Below are positions 18,134-27,255 of a DNA stretch of 64,000 nucleotides, piece by piece. Every line of letters begins with the position of its first letter. The first letter of the stretch is position 1. The position numbers and the translations under genes are program-made. The DNA is taken from the NCBI GenBank assembly GCA_020440645.1, contig JAGRNR010000007.1, forward strand, positions 1-64,000, read 5' to 3'. The DNA is from JAHEFU01 sp020440645 (lineage in GTDB: Bacteria > 4484-113 > JAFGCY01). The notes beneath the pieces are model-generated. The model saw nothing but the letters and a program-made list of their open reading frames with translations, was not told where the DNA came from and made no database searches.

Positions 18134-18739
18134 TCAGCGGATCACTTCCGGTCCGTCCGGGCCGAAGCGCACCACGTCACTGACATTGCCCGGCAGCTCC
18201 TCGGCGATCAGCACGCACAGCATGGGCTGAGGATCCATCGTGTCCAGTGCGGCCTGCATTTCCCCTGCAGTGGTCTGCGGGTCGCTGCCGCTGATGTTGG
18301 CGCTCGTACCCCACAGTAGGCCACCGCAGCGCTCGATCAGCTCACACAGCGGTTCCCAGGCCGGGATGCGGATCCCGACACTACCCTGTTGCAGTGCCAG
18401 TGTGGCCTGCGGCACCTTCTTGAGCCTGCCGCGCGGGAACACCGCCGTCAGCTCACCGCTGAGGAAGGCATCCTGCTCATCCTCGAGGTCTTCCAGCAGC
18501 TTCATCACCTCACCAACAACCTGATGCGACGGTGCGGCCAGCAGTGCGAGTGGCTGCTCGGGATTACGGTGCTTGACGGAATAGATCTCCCGGTAGGCAT
18601 CCGCGCTGCCTGCTCCAGCCAGCAGGGCGTAGACCGTGTCGGAAGGGAAGATGATCGCCCGGCCGTTGTCCAGCATGGCAACGGCCTGCTCCAGTACGCC
18701 CTCACGTTCACCATGCGAGTACTGCAGCACGCTTGTCAT
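18134..18739 (-). CDS. tsaC: L-threonylcarbamoyladenylate synthase (Sua5/YrdC family)
   Basis: Makes threonylcarbamoyl-AMP from threonine, bicarbonate and ATP for the t6A37 modification of ANN-decoding tRNAs. The 201-residue protein is a stand-alone YrdC domain. It shows the SDTVYALLAGAG loop, the basic motif YSVKHRNPEQPLALLA, and GTSANISGSDPQT near the C-terminus. No Sua5 extension. The start is one base after the prmC stop, a widespread neighbour relation (prfA-prmC-tsaC). Cytoplasmic. Confidence 0.9.
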   Translation of the reverse strand: MTSVLQYSHGEREGVLEQAVAMLDNGRAIIFPSDTVYALLAGAGSADAYREIYSVKHRNPEQPLALLAAPSHQVVGEVMKLLEDLEDEQDAFLSGELTAVFPRGRLKKVPQATLALQQGSVGIRIPAWEPLCELIERCGGLLWGTSANISGSDPQTTAGEMQAALDTMDPQPMLCVLIAEELPGNVSDVVRFGPDGPEVIR

Positions 18740-18740
18740 C

Positions 18741-19580
18741 TCAGCGCCTCAGCCCCCAGATCACGCGTTCCGTGCCGTTGAAGTCGTGCACGCCCTGCAC
18801 GCGCTCCAGGCTCTTGAGCTTGTCCAGCGCTTCACGCGCCGGCCAGCCAGTGTCATAGCCTACTTCCACCGCGAACAGCCCGCCGGTGCGCAGGTGGCTG
18901 ACAGCGCTGCGGCCGAGGCGGAAGAAGAACTCGCGCGGGTCCTCATTGAGGAACAGCGCCAGGCGTGGCTCATGGTCACGTACGCTCTTCTCCAGCAGGG
19001 GGTCATTGCGGCGCGTGATGTAGGGCGGGTTGCAGAGGATCAGGTCAAAGCGGTCGCGCCGGTCAAGCGGCTCGAACCAGTCCCCCTCCAGGAACTGGCA
19101 ACGCTGCTCCACCCCGTGCAGGCGGGCATTCTTCCTTGCCACCTCAAGCGCTGCCGGGCTGATGTCAATGAACACCACCTCAAGGCGCGGGTGCCTGAGC
19201 GCCATGCTGATGCCGACGCAGCCGCTGCCGCTGCCGAGGTCGAGCATCGACATCGAGCGGCGTGGCTTGATCTGGTCGCGGATGAACCAGTCACCGCGGC
19301 GCAGCAGGAACTCGGTGTCCTGGCGCGGGATCAGCACATCGCGGGTGACGAAGAAGCTGTTGCCATCGAAGTCGGCGCGTCCCAGCAGGTAGGCCAGCGG
19401 CACACCTGCCACACGCTCATTGACGATGTGGCGCACTGATTCAAGCGCCGGTGTATGCACATGCCCGCGGGCGTGGATGATGCGGTCCGTCGGGTCCAGC
19501 CCGAGCTTGACGCGGAAGATGTTGTCAGTCTCCTGGCGGCTGTCAACGACGTCATTGCAGCCGTCCAACCGGCCGCGCAC
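18741..19580 (-). CDS. prmC: Release factor glutamine methyltransferase
   Basis: SAM-dependent methyltransferase that methylates the GGQ glutamine of release factors. An N-terminal helical domain includes GVPLAYLLGRADFDG, followed by IPRQDTEFLL, the SAM-binding LDLGSGSGCVGIS and the catalytic LCNPPYI. The start is a GTG at 19580, 14 bases after the prfA stop; no strong ribosome site is visible, and the N-terminus is shorter than usual, so translation may begin slightly upstream at a rare codon. It follows its substrate gene prfA and precedes tsaC. Confidence 0.9.
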   Translation of the reverse strand: MRGRLDGCNDVVDSRQETDNIFRVKLGLDPTDRIIHARGHVHTPALESVRHIVNERVAGVPLAYLLGRADFDGNSFFVTRDVLIPRQDTEFLLRRGDWFIRDQIKPRRSMSMLDLGSGSGCVGISMALRHPRLEVVFIDISPAALEVARKNARLHGVEQRCQFLEGDWFEPLDRRDRFDLILCNPPYITRRNDPLLEKSVRDHEPRLALFLNEDPREFFFRLGRSAVSHLRTGGLFAVEVGYDTGWPAREALDKLKSLERVQGVHDFNGTERVIWGLRR

Positions 19581-19594
19581 CTCGTCGTACAGCT

Positions 19595-20659
<1,065 letters not shown>

Positions 20660-20677
20660 GATGGATTGATCCCGTTA

Positions 20678-20707
20678 ATTATAGATGAGCAGAAACAAGC
20701 CGCACAA
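20678..20707 (-). promoter_or_regulatory. Possible promoter of the prfA-prmC-tsaC operon
   Basis: In the DUF1385-prfA gap the minus strand reads TTGTGC (20707-20702), 18 bases, then TATAAT (20683-20678). The -10 is perfect and the -35 is moderate. Transcription would start about a dozen bases before the prfA ATG. Confidence 0.45.
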
Positions 20708-20737
20708 AGCGGCAGTGGCACGTCGGGTCAGGCGCAG

Positions 20738-21880
20738 CTAGGAGCTGGCGCTGGAGGCGGGCTGGCGGATCTCGGGCTCCGGGATGTCCTCAGTCAGGTA
20801 ACGGACCCGGTTGAAGCTGGCCAGGCTGACTTCCACCTGCTCGTCGCTCGGACGGCGGGTGGTCAGGGCCTGGAACAGCATGCCGAAGCGCAGCAGCGGA
20901 CGCAGGAAGGGATTTCCGTAATAGCGGAAGGCAGCCCGGATGAATTCGTAGCTGATGCCGGCGAGGATAGGGATTGCCAGGATGCGCAGTGGCCAGCGGA
21001 TCCACCAGCCGGGGATGTTGTCATGCACCGCCGGGCCGAGGATGCTGTTCATCCACCATTCAGGCAGCGAGGCGTTGATGGCAGCCGCATTGCTGACGAA
21101 CAGGTAGTCGAGGAAGGTATAGAGCACCACACCAACCAGGATCAGGATCACGATGAAGCTCGTGCCGCAGCGTGGATGGGCCACGCTGTGGGACTGGATG
21201 AACTCCATCTTCTGGTTCTCCATGTCGTCCTCGTAGGCATTGATAACGATGTGCTCTGCGCCGTGGTATTCGAACACCCGGCGGATCTCCTTCAGCCTGC
21301 CCACGAGCGAGATGTAGCCAACGAAGATCCCCAGCTTGACGAGCCCCTCCACGAGGTTGGCAACTAGCTGGTGGGTCAGGGTCGGATTCTCGATCGTCTT
21401 CAGGTTGCCCCAGCCGAACCATTCGAAGGTGTAGCTGGCGGCAATCGCTGGCAATACCTTGAAGATCATGATGGCAATCGCGAAGCCCACGACCATCATG
21501 ATTGCCTCGAGCATCACTGAACCCTTCGATGGTGCTGCAGCTTCCTTGTGCTCGACTTTCTCGCCCTTGGCTTCGGCATCCGCCGCGAGCATGTCTATCT
21601 CGAAGCGGCGGTTGCTCTCCTTGAGTGCCCATGTACCCAGCGTCATCATGTCCCAGAGGATGAAGAAGCCGCGGATGAAGGGCATACGGGTCAGCGCCGG
21701 GAAGCGGGAAACGACCTCACGGTCGATCACCTCGATCTTGCCACTGGCGCGACGTACGGCGAGGGCTGCGTGCTTCAGTCCCTTCATCATGACGCCCTCA
21801 ATGCAGGCCTGGCCTCCATAGGGGATCGCCGGGGCAAGGAAAGCTGGCAGCAGGTGCCTAAGCAGTCGGTTGGGTTTCAC
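20738..21880 (-). CDS. DUF1385 (YqhQ-like) membrane protein
   Basis: Membrane protein of 380 aa in the DUF1385 family, of unknown function. The family signature IPYGGQACIEGVMMKG is near the N-terminus. FEYHGAEHIVINAYE and SVAHPRCGTSFIVILI, with conserved His and Cys residues, are in the middle. At least four hydrophobic segments are visible. In many bacteria this gene lies between rpmE and prfA exactly as here, so linkage to translation genes is conserved although a role is not established. Confidence 0.85.
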   Translation of the reverse strand: MKPNRLLRHLLPAFLAPAIPYGGQACIEGVMMKGLKHAALAVRRASGKIEVIDREVVSRFPALTRMPFIRGFFILWDMMTLGTWALKESNRRFEIDMLAADAEAKGEKVEHKEAAAPSKGSVMLEAIMMVVGFAIAIMIFKVLPAIAASYTFEWFGWGNLKTIENPTLTHQLVANLVEGLVKLGIFVGYISLVGRLKEIRRVFEYHGAEHIVINAYEDDMENQKMEFIQSHSVAHPRCGTSFIVILILVGVVLYTFLDYLFVSNAAAINASLPEWWMNSILGPAVHDNIPGWWIRWPLRILAIPILAGISYEFIRAAFRYYGNPFLRPLLRFGMLFQALTTRRPSDEQVEVSLASFNRVRYLTEDIPEPEIRQPASSASS

Positions 21881-21915
21881 AGGCTGATTCTACCCCGCGC
21901 AGCGGGTGGGGAAAG

Positions 21916-22140
21916 CTATTTGATCTTCTTGCCGCGTCCGCCGGCAGCGTCGGAACGCTGCTTGAACTTCTCCACGCGGCCCGCGGTGTCCACGACACGC
22001 TTCTTGCCGGTGTAGAAAGGATGGCAGTTAGAGCAGATTTCCACGCTGATCTTGTCGCGGATGCCCAGGGCGGTGAACTGTTCACCGCAGACGCAGACGT
22101 ATTCTGTGAGCTTGAGCTCGGGATGCAGGTCTTTCTTCAT
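21916..22140 (-). CDS. rpmE: 50S ribosomal protein L31, zinc-binding type
   Basis: Ribosomal protein bL31 of 74 aa. It has the zinc-binding form with CVCGE and CSNCHPFYTGKKR. The ATG follows GTGGAGGAG at good spacing. The C-terminal tail (GGRGKKIK) is basic, as expected. First gene of the translation cluster on this strand. Confidence 0.96.
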   Translation of the reverse strand: MKKDLHPELKLTEYVCVCGEQFTALGIRDKISVEICSNCHPFYTGKKRVVDTAGRVEKFKQRSDAAGGRGKKIK

Positions 22141-22233
22141 ATCGTTGCTCCTCCACGCTGTTTACGTGGGTCAGGGGAGGAATAATACCACAATTGCAGG
22201 TTTTTATCCTTGCACCGGTGATACATATATTTC

Positions 22234-22941
22234 TTGACCCAATCGCTGATCAGCCTGTTCACCGGATGGTCGCGCAGCGCCCGATACCCCGCCTTTGCCT
22301 GGCTTTGCATCCTCGTGCTCCCCATCAGCCTGAACATTGTGGCTGGCCTGCTTGAGGAATTCCGCGACAGCCTCGGTGAATATTACGGCCTGTTCAGCCT
22401 GTACATGATGTTCCAGTTCTCATTGGGACTGGCCACCCTGTTCCTCGGAACCATGCTTGTGACCAGTATCAGCCGCAGCGAGCTGGTGGAGCAGTTGCGC
22501 TTGACCCTCGTTACGCCTTTTCAGCTGCTGCTGGCCACCATGCGCCACCTGTTCTCCCTGCTCTGGCCACCGAGCCTGGCCTTCTTCATCGGTGTCACGA
22601 TCTGGATGCTTGCAACGTCCCAGCAGGGCATGCTGCTGCGAGTGGTTGGCATTGGCCAGCTGCTGGTGTTCGTCCTGTTGCTGGCCTGCACCCAGCTCAT
22701 CACCTTGCTTGTCATCACACTTGGAATTGAGCGCAACATTTTCGGTTATGTGCTCGCCGCCATCCCGGTCCAGTTCGCGCTGACCCTTGGCGTCGTCTTC
22801 CTGCTTGTGGCGCATATCCTCGCGCCGTGGCAGCTGATCCTGTTAAGTCTGGGTTTGGTCGTGGCAATGGGAGCCGCGTCCACGTATAACTTGAACAGGC
22901 TCTGGCCCCCACAACAAGCAGGGAGACGGATTTTCCGATGA
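22234..22941 (+). CDS. Polytopic membrane protein, unknown (ABC-2 permease-like)
   Basis: Hydrophobic protein of 235 aa with about six membrane segments (for example AWLCILVLPISLNIVAGLL and LGVVFLLVAHILAPWQLILL). The cytoplasmic stretch VTSISRSELVEQLRLTLVTPFQ resembles ABC-2-type permeases weakly. No catalytic motif is seen. The only start I can offer is TTG 22234; no ribosome site precedes it. It overlaps the LarA-like gene downstream by four bases (ATGA), so the two are coupled. Confidence 0.7.
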   Translation: MTQSLISLFTGWSRSARYPAFAWLCILVLPISLNIVAGLLEEFRDSLGEYYGLFSLYMMFQFSLGLATLFLGTMLVTSISRSELVEQLRLTLVTPFQLLLATMRHLFSLLWPPSLAFFIGVTIWMLATSQQGMLLRVVGIGQLLVFVLLLACTQLITLLVITLGIERNIFGYVLAAIPVQFALTLGVVFLLVAHILAPWQLILLSLGLVVAMGAASTYNLNRLWPPQQAGRRIFR

Positions 22942-24221
22942 TTTACCAGTTCAAATATGGCAGGGAAGCCATGGAATTCAAGCTTCCACCGGGCATCAAG
23001 ACGGTGGATGTGACCCCACGCACAATGCTGCCCCTCATCAACCTGCGTGCGGCCCTGCATGCGACCCTGATGGACCCGATGGGCCGGCCGCCGCTCGATG
23101 TGCTGGCACGCAAGGCCTCCAGTGCGATGATTGTGGTGGAGGACAGTGGCTACTACACAGCGTATCCGCAGTGGCTGCCCGAGCTGCTGAACTACCTCAA
23201 CCAGGCCGGCATTGGCGACGAGCAGATCTCGATTTATGTTGCCAGCGGGCTGAAGAACCCCCCGGACAAGTACCTGCGAGCTGAATATTATTCGCCGGAA
23301 GTCTGCGACAGGGTCAAGTTCATTGAGCATGAGTCTGGCACCGAAGGCTCGTTCAGCAAGAACGGCCGGACCGATTACGGCACCATCCTGCGGCTGGATG
23401 ACCGCGTACGGGATGCGGAACTGGTGATCCTGACCGGCGGCATCAAGCTCCACCCCTACTGCGGCTTCACCGGCAGCCATGCCAGGCTGATCCCGGGCTG
23501 CTGCAGTGCGGACACGACTTTTTCCAACCAGAGCCACCTCTGGGATGCCAGCTCACATAAGCGCCACCCCCGTGCCTGCAGCGGTTCGCTGGTGATGAAT
23601 CCGGTCAGCGAGGACATGCTTGAGGCCCACAGCCTGTTCAGCCCGGATTTCAGCATCAACGTGGTTGTCAATGATGACGGCGAGATCGTCTGGATGCAGG
23701 GTGGTGACGCCGGCTATGCGCTGCGCTATGGTGCCAAGTTCATCGAGGACCACAACCGGGTTGAGATGCGGCCCGTGGACATTGCTATCATTAACGCGGG
23801 TGGCTATCCCAACGACAGCAGCCTGTACCGTGCCTTCGCTTCCCTGGACCACGCAGTGGAAGTGCTCAAGCCCGGTGCCAGCGTGTTCTGGATAGCCCGT
23901 TGCCAGGGAGGCGAGGGGCACCGCGAATTCTGTGACATGGCGGACCTCTCGGCCAGTTCGATCAGTGATGTGGTTGAGCGCAGGCCGACATTTGCCGGTG
24001 CAACCGCACTGCTACTGAAGCAGTATGCTGAGCGATACAGGATCCACCTGGTGAGCGAGCTCGATCCGGAGCGGGTCAGTAACTGGGGCATCACTCCCCA
24101 CGAAAGCCTGGGACGGGCGCTTTCCCACGGACTGCCACCCCATGCCGAGCAGCTCGACTGGCTTGTTGCTAGCAATTCCAGCAACATGCTCTTACGGGCG
24201 CCGGTCGGGGTTGGTGCATGA
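22938..24221 (+). CDS. LarA-like (DUF2088) protein with altered active site
   Basis: Relative of nickel-pincer-dependent lactate racemase LarA, 427 aa. The family pattern is seen in IYVASGLKNPPDKYL and GGIKLHPYCGFTGSHARLIP. Compared with my recollection of LarA from Lactiplantibacillus, His174 is present (H172) and a histidine sits near the Ni ligand position (H200). The cofactor-bearing Lys184 is replaced by A182, and catalytic His108 by K106. It is therefore probably not a standard lactate racemase. It is coupled by overlaps to the membrane protein before and the cupin after, suggesting a three-gene unit. Family call firm, activity unknown. Confidence 0.8.
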   Translation: MIYQFKYGREAMEFKLPPGIKTVDVTPRTMLPLINLRAALHATLMDPMGRPPLDVLARKASSAMIVVEDSGYYTAYPQWLPELLNYLNQAGIGDEQISIYVASGLKNPPDKYLRAEYYSPEVCDRVKFIEHESGTEGSFSKNGRTDYGTILRLDDRVRDAELVILTGGIKLHPYCGFTGSHARLIPGCCSADTTFSNQSHLWDASSHKRHPRACSGSLVMNPVSEDMLEAHSLFSPDFSINVVVNDDGEIVWMQGGDAGYALRYGAKFIEDHNRVEMRPVDIAIINAGGYPNDSSLYRAFASLDHAVEVLKPGASVFWIARCQGGEGHREFCDMADLSASSISDVVERRPTFAGATALLLKQYAERYRIHLVSELDPERVSNWGITPHESLGRALSHGLPPHAEQLDWLVASNSSNMLLRAPVGVGA

Positions 24222-24673
24222 TCCAAGGTGTAGCTGTAAAGGACCTGAAACTCATTCCGGACGAGCGGGGCTTCCTGATGGAGATCCTGCGCGCGGATGA
24301 TGCCATCTACGACAGGTTTGGCCAGGCTTATGTGACCGCGGCCTACCCGGGTGTCGTCAAGGCCTGGCATTACCACCGCCTGCAGACAGACCACTTCTGC
24401 GTGCTCAGCGGCATGGCAAAGGTCGTGCTGTACGACTCGCGTGATGACTCCCCTACAAAAGGCGAGATCAACGAGTTCTACATCGGTGAGCAGCGCCGCC
24501 AGGTGATCAAGATCCCCAACTTCGTCTACCACGGCTACAAGAACATCGGTACCAATGTCTGCCTGCTGCTCAACATCCCGACGGAGACGTACAATTACTC
24601 CGAGCCGGACGAATACCGCATCGACCCGCACAGCGGGGAGATTCCATACGACTGGAACAGGCGTGACGGCTGA
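24218..24673 (+). CDS. RmlC-like cupin, dTDP-4-dehydrorhamnose 3,5-epimerase family
   Basis: Single cupin domain of 151 aa related to dTDP-4-keto-6-deoxysugar 3,5-epimerases, which supply deoxysugars for surface polysaccharides. Family features are the N-terminal DERGFLMEILR, the histidine-rich strand VVKAWHYHRLQTDHF, and the C-terminal IPNFVYHGYKNIG. The lysine usually found after the LHYQ-type motif is not apparent, so epimerase activity is uncertain. It overlaps the LarA-like gene by four bases. No other dTDP-sugar genes are nearby. Confidence 0.78.
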   Translation: MIQGVAVKDLKLIPDERGFLMEILRADDAIYDRFGQAYVTAAYPGVVKAWHYHRLQTDHFCVLSGMAKVVLYDSRDDSPTKGEINEFYIGEQRRQVIKIPNFVYHGYKNIGTNVCLLLNIPTETYNYSEPDEYRIDPHSGEIPYDWNRRDG

Positions 24674-24711
24674 TTGACCTGCCTGCCTTGTGGCAGGACA
24701 GGGGAGAGCAG

Positions 24712-25920
24712 ATGGATAAAGCGCCACAGGCAACCGGGGATGCACGCAAGCTGCAGCTGCTGCTGCGCTTCAACCAGCTGATCAGCCGCCGCATCGAACT
24801 GAAGCCGATGATCGCCGAGGCGATGACCCAGGCCCGGGAGCTTGTCAGTGCCGACCGCATCACCCTGTGGCTGGCTGACGAGGAGAGCGGCCAGCTCTAC
24901 ACCTTCGTGGGAGAGGGACTCGAGAACGAGATCCGGATCCGCATCGGCGAGGGTGTAGCCGGCATTGCCGCCCGTGAGCGACGCGTGGTGGTTGTCAACG
25001 ATGCCTATTCGAGCCCGCTGTTCAACCCTGAAGTTGACAAGCGCAGCGGCTACCACACGAAGTCACTGCTGGCCGTGCCGATGCAGAGCATGGACGGCAA
25101 GCTGATCGGCGTGTTCCAGGCCATCAACCGCCTGGATGAAGCCGGCAGCAGTGAGCATGGGGAATTCACGGAAGAGGATTCCGAACTGTTTGCCAGCATG
25201 GCCGCCATCGCCGCCGTGTTCCTGGAGAACGCCGTGCTCTATGACGAGCAGCAGCGCCAGTTCCGCAGTTTCATCGTGACCCTCGCGCAGAGTGTTGACT
25301 CCCGCGACCAGACCACCAGCAACCATACGAAGCTCGTGACCGGACTGTCTGTTGCCATTGCGCAGGAGATGGGCCTGAGCCGCCGCACGGTGGAGCGCAT
25401 CCGCATTGCGGCAGTGCTGCATGACTACGGCAAGATCGGCATCCCTGACAATGTACTGCAGAAGCCCGGCAGCCTGGATGAGGAGGAGCGGGCGATGATG
25501 CGCAGCCATGTGCTGAAGACGATCCTCCTGCTGCGCCGGATCAACTTCAGCCGCGAGCTGCGGGACATCCCGCGCATCGCTGGCATGCACCATGAGAAGC
25601 TGGATGGCAGCGGCTATCCCTTCGGCCTGCGAGGTGACGAGATCCCGCTGGAGGGCCGGATCCTCGCGGTGGCAGATATCTTCCAGGCCCTGACGCAGAC
25701 ACGGCCCTACAAGCAGGGGATGGCTGTTCCGGAAGCGCTGTCGGAACTACGGGTGATGACCAGGGCTCATCGTGACCGCTATGACAACGAGAGCGGCATG
25801 CATGTCGACCCGCTCGTGGTTGAAGCGCTGGCGCGGATCCTGGCGCGCGAGAATGACGACCTGGGCATCTTTGATGAGGCCAGCAAGTGGGAGCGCATGC
25901 TCCAGGGCCAGATCATCTAG
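24712..25920 (+). CDS. GAF / HD-GYP cyclic-di-GMP phosphodiesterase
   Basis: Predicted soluble phosphodiesterase hydrolysing cyclic di-GMP, 402 aa. The GAF sensor domain spans about residues 15-185 (ITLWLADEESGQLY, IGEGVAGIAA). The HD-GYP domain has the metal-binding HDYGKIGIPD, HHEKLDGSGYPFGLRGDEIP, and ILAVADIFQALTQTRPYK. All signature residues are intact. I start at ATG 24712 after GGGGAGAG. It lies just before the pilin-like array, and c-di-GMP commonly controls surface appendages, but no direct link is shown. Confidence 0.93.
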   Translation: MDKAPQATGDARKLQLLLRFNQLISRRIELKPMIAEAMTQARELVSADRITLWLADEESGQLYTFVGEGLENEIRIRIGEGVAGIAARERRVVVVNDAYSSPLFNPEVDKRSGYHTKSLLAVPMQSMDGKLIGVFQAINRLDEAGSSEHGEFTEEDSELFASMAAIAAVFLENAVLYDEQQRQFRSFIVTLAQSVDSRDQTTSNHTKLVTGLSVAIAQEMGLSRRTVERIRIAAVLHDYGKIGIPDNVLQKPGSLDEEERAMMRSHVLKTILLLRRINFSRELRDIPRIAGMHHEKLDGSGYPFGLRGDEIPLEGRILAVADIFQALTQTRPYKQGMAVPEALSELRVMTRAHRDRYDNESGMHVDPLVVEALARILARENDDLGIFDEASKWERMLQGQII

Positions 25921-25995
25921 CCAGGTTGTATTACGCTCAGCCAGACAGTTTCCTTACTTCCTTATTCCAGACCCTGGAATTCCATGTGATTTAAA

Positions 25996-26038
25996 CGATA
26001 ATTGTTTATCAATAGGTTATAATGATAATCTTCTATCA
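25996..26038. promoter_or_regulatory. Promoter with two Fur-like 16-bp palindromic sites
   Basis: Two similar imperfect palindromes, CGATAATTGTTTATCA (25996-26011) and TGATAATCTTCTATCA (26023-26038), lie 27 bases apart, centre to centre. Between them is a perfect -10 TATAAT (26018-26023). Each has 7-base arms around two central bases and resembles the Fur GATAAT..ATTATC type. A repressor on both would cover the promoter of the first pilin-like gene, whose AAGGAG ribosome site follows at 26041. Confidence 0.55.
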
Positions 26039-26055
26039 TTAAGAAGGAGATTGTC

Positions 26056-27117
26056 ATGGAAACCGTAAACAAAGCTTTCACCCTGATTGAACTGCTGGTG
26101 GTGGTGGTGATCATAGGCATCCTCGTTGCAATCGCGCTGCCAAACTTCATCAAGATCAAGGACAAGGCGCGGGAAGCTGAAGTCAAGCAGAACCTGGATG
26201 CAATCCAGCTCTCACTGGAACGCTACAGTACAGATGAGGATGGTATCTACCCTTTTTGCCTGTACGGTGGGGAGTCGCTTTTCAACATGGGCTCGGTGAA
26301 CGGCATAAACCCCCAGTATCAATGGCGCGTCTATCCATCTGGGAAGATCGTCCAGCCGTTTGACCTGTTCTGGGAAAACACCGAGACATGGGACTACAAC
26401 GACACGTCCTGGCAGAACCTGCTGGACCGGGACATTGATGCCGGTTTCGGTGACAGCCTCCAGTTTGAGGGTTACATGCCAAAGTACCCACGCAATCCCT
26501 TCCAGGTCGGCTCAGCCGGCAAGGTGTTCGGCCTCGGCGCATTGGCAACAAATTACGCAGATCATGCATGCTTCGGGGGACTTGACGGGCAGTGCATGTG
26601 GAACCTGTCCTGGTTTGGGGAATCACCGCAGATGATGTTCTTCAGTGCTCCTGATTACGAGCCGGTCCGCACGGAATACCAGGGGAACTTCACGTACCAT
26701 CCGCGTTGGAGTGACACCGTCTGCAACCACGGACACTTCGTTCACCAGATAGAGTTCAATGGCTATGCCACTGAAATCCTGGAAGAGATGGAAGCGCCGC
26801 TGGGAGACCAGGACGCTGAAAACGTCTCCAGCATTGATGTGGCAGGTTATGACCTGACCGCCCTCGGCAGTGAGCGAACCAAGGGACAGGACCTGGATGA
26901 CTCCGTGCAGAACGAAACCGGCAATCACTACTGGAGAACGGGATACCTTACTCTCGGGCAGGAACGCAATCCATGGATCGTTGAGGGTTTGTTCGAAGAG
27001 CAGACCCCCGTGCATGACTTTGATGAGCGTCCATTCTCTGATGGCGTACAGGACTTCATCATCATCCATCTGGGATCTGGCATGGATCGCAAACCTGGAT
27101 CTGGTCTGGAACAATAG
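26056..27117 (+). CDS. Large type IV pilin-like protein 1
   Basis: Secreted pilin-like protein of 353 aa, about twice usual pilin length. Residues 8-31 are a classical prepilin signal and helix (FTLIELLVVVVIIGILVAIA). The cleavage-site residue before Phe is Ala where Gly is usual. A long helix follows, rich in charged residues (KIKDKAREAEVKQNLDAIQLSLERY). The large C-terminal globular domain ends in FSDGVQDFIIIHLGSGMDRK. It is strongly similar to the proteins at 28700 and, more weakly, 27256. AAGGAGATT precedes the ATG. First of four tandem paralogues. Role: surface fibre or pseudopilus subunit, not proven. Confidence 0.88.
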   Translation: METVNKAFTLIELLVVVVIIGILVAIALPNFIKIKDKAREAEVKQNLDAIQLSLERYSTDEDGIYPFCLYGGESLFNMGSVNGINPQYQWRVYPSGKIVQPFDLFWENTETWDYNDTSWQNLLDRDIDAGFGDSLQFEGYMPKYPRNPFQVGSAGKVFGLGALATNYADHACFGGLDGQCMWNLSWFGESPQMMFFSAPDYEPVRTEYQGNFTYHPRWSDTVCNHGHFVHQIEFNGYATEILEEMEAPLGDQDAENVSSIDVAGYDLTALGSERTKGQDLDDSVQNETGNHYWRTGYLTLGQERNPWIVEGLFEEQTPVHDFDERPFSDGVQDFIIIHLGSGMDRKPGSGLEQ

Positions 27118-27255
27118 GACAGTCTTATTGGCAATCTCAAGATTCAAGATAATTGCTTCAAGTGACAACCTGGCAAGTTGCTGCCTCAGCGGACAGCAGG
27201 AAGCACAGCGTTACCATGGCATCTCCGGGGTGTCAGCCTGTTCGTGAGAGGAAAA

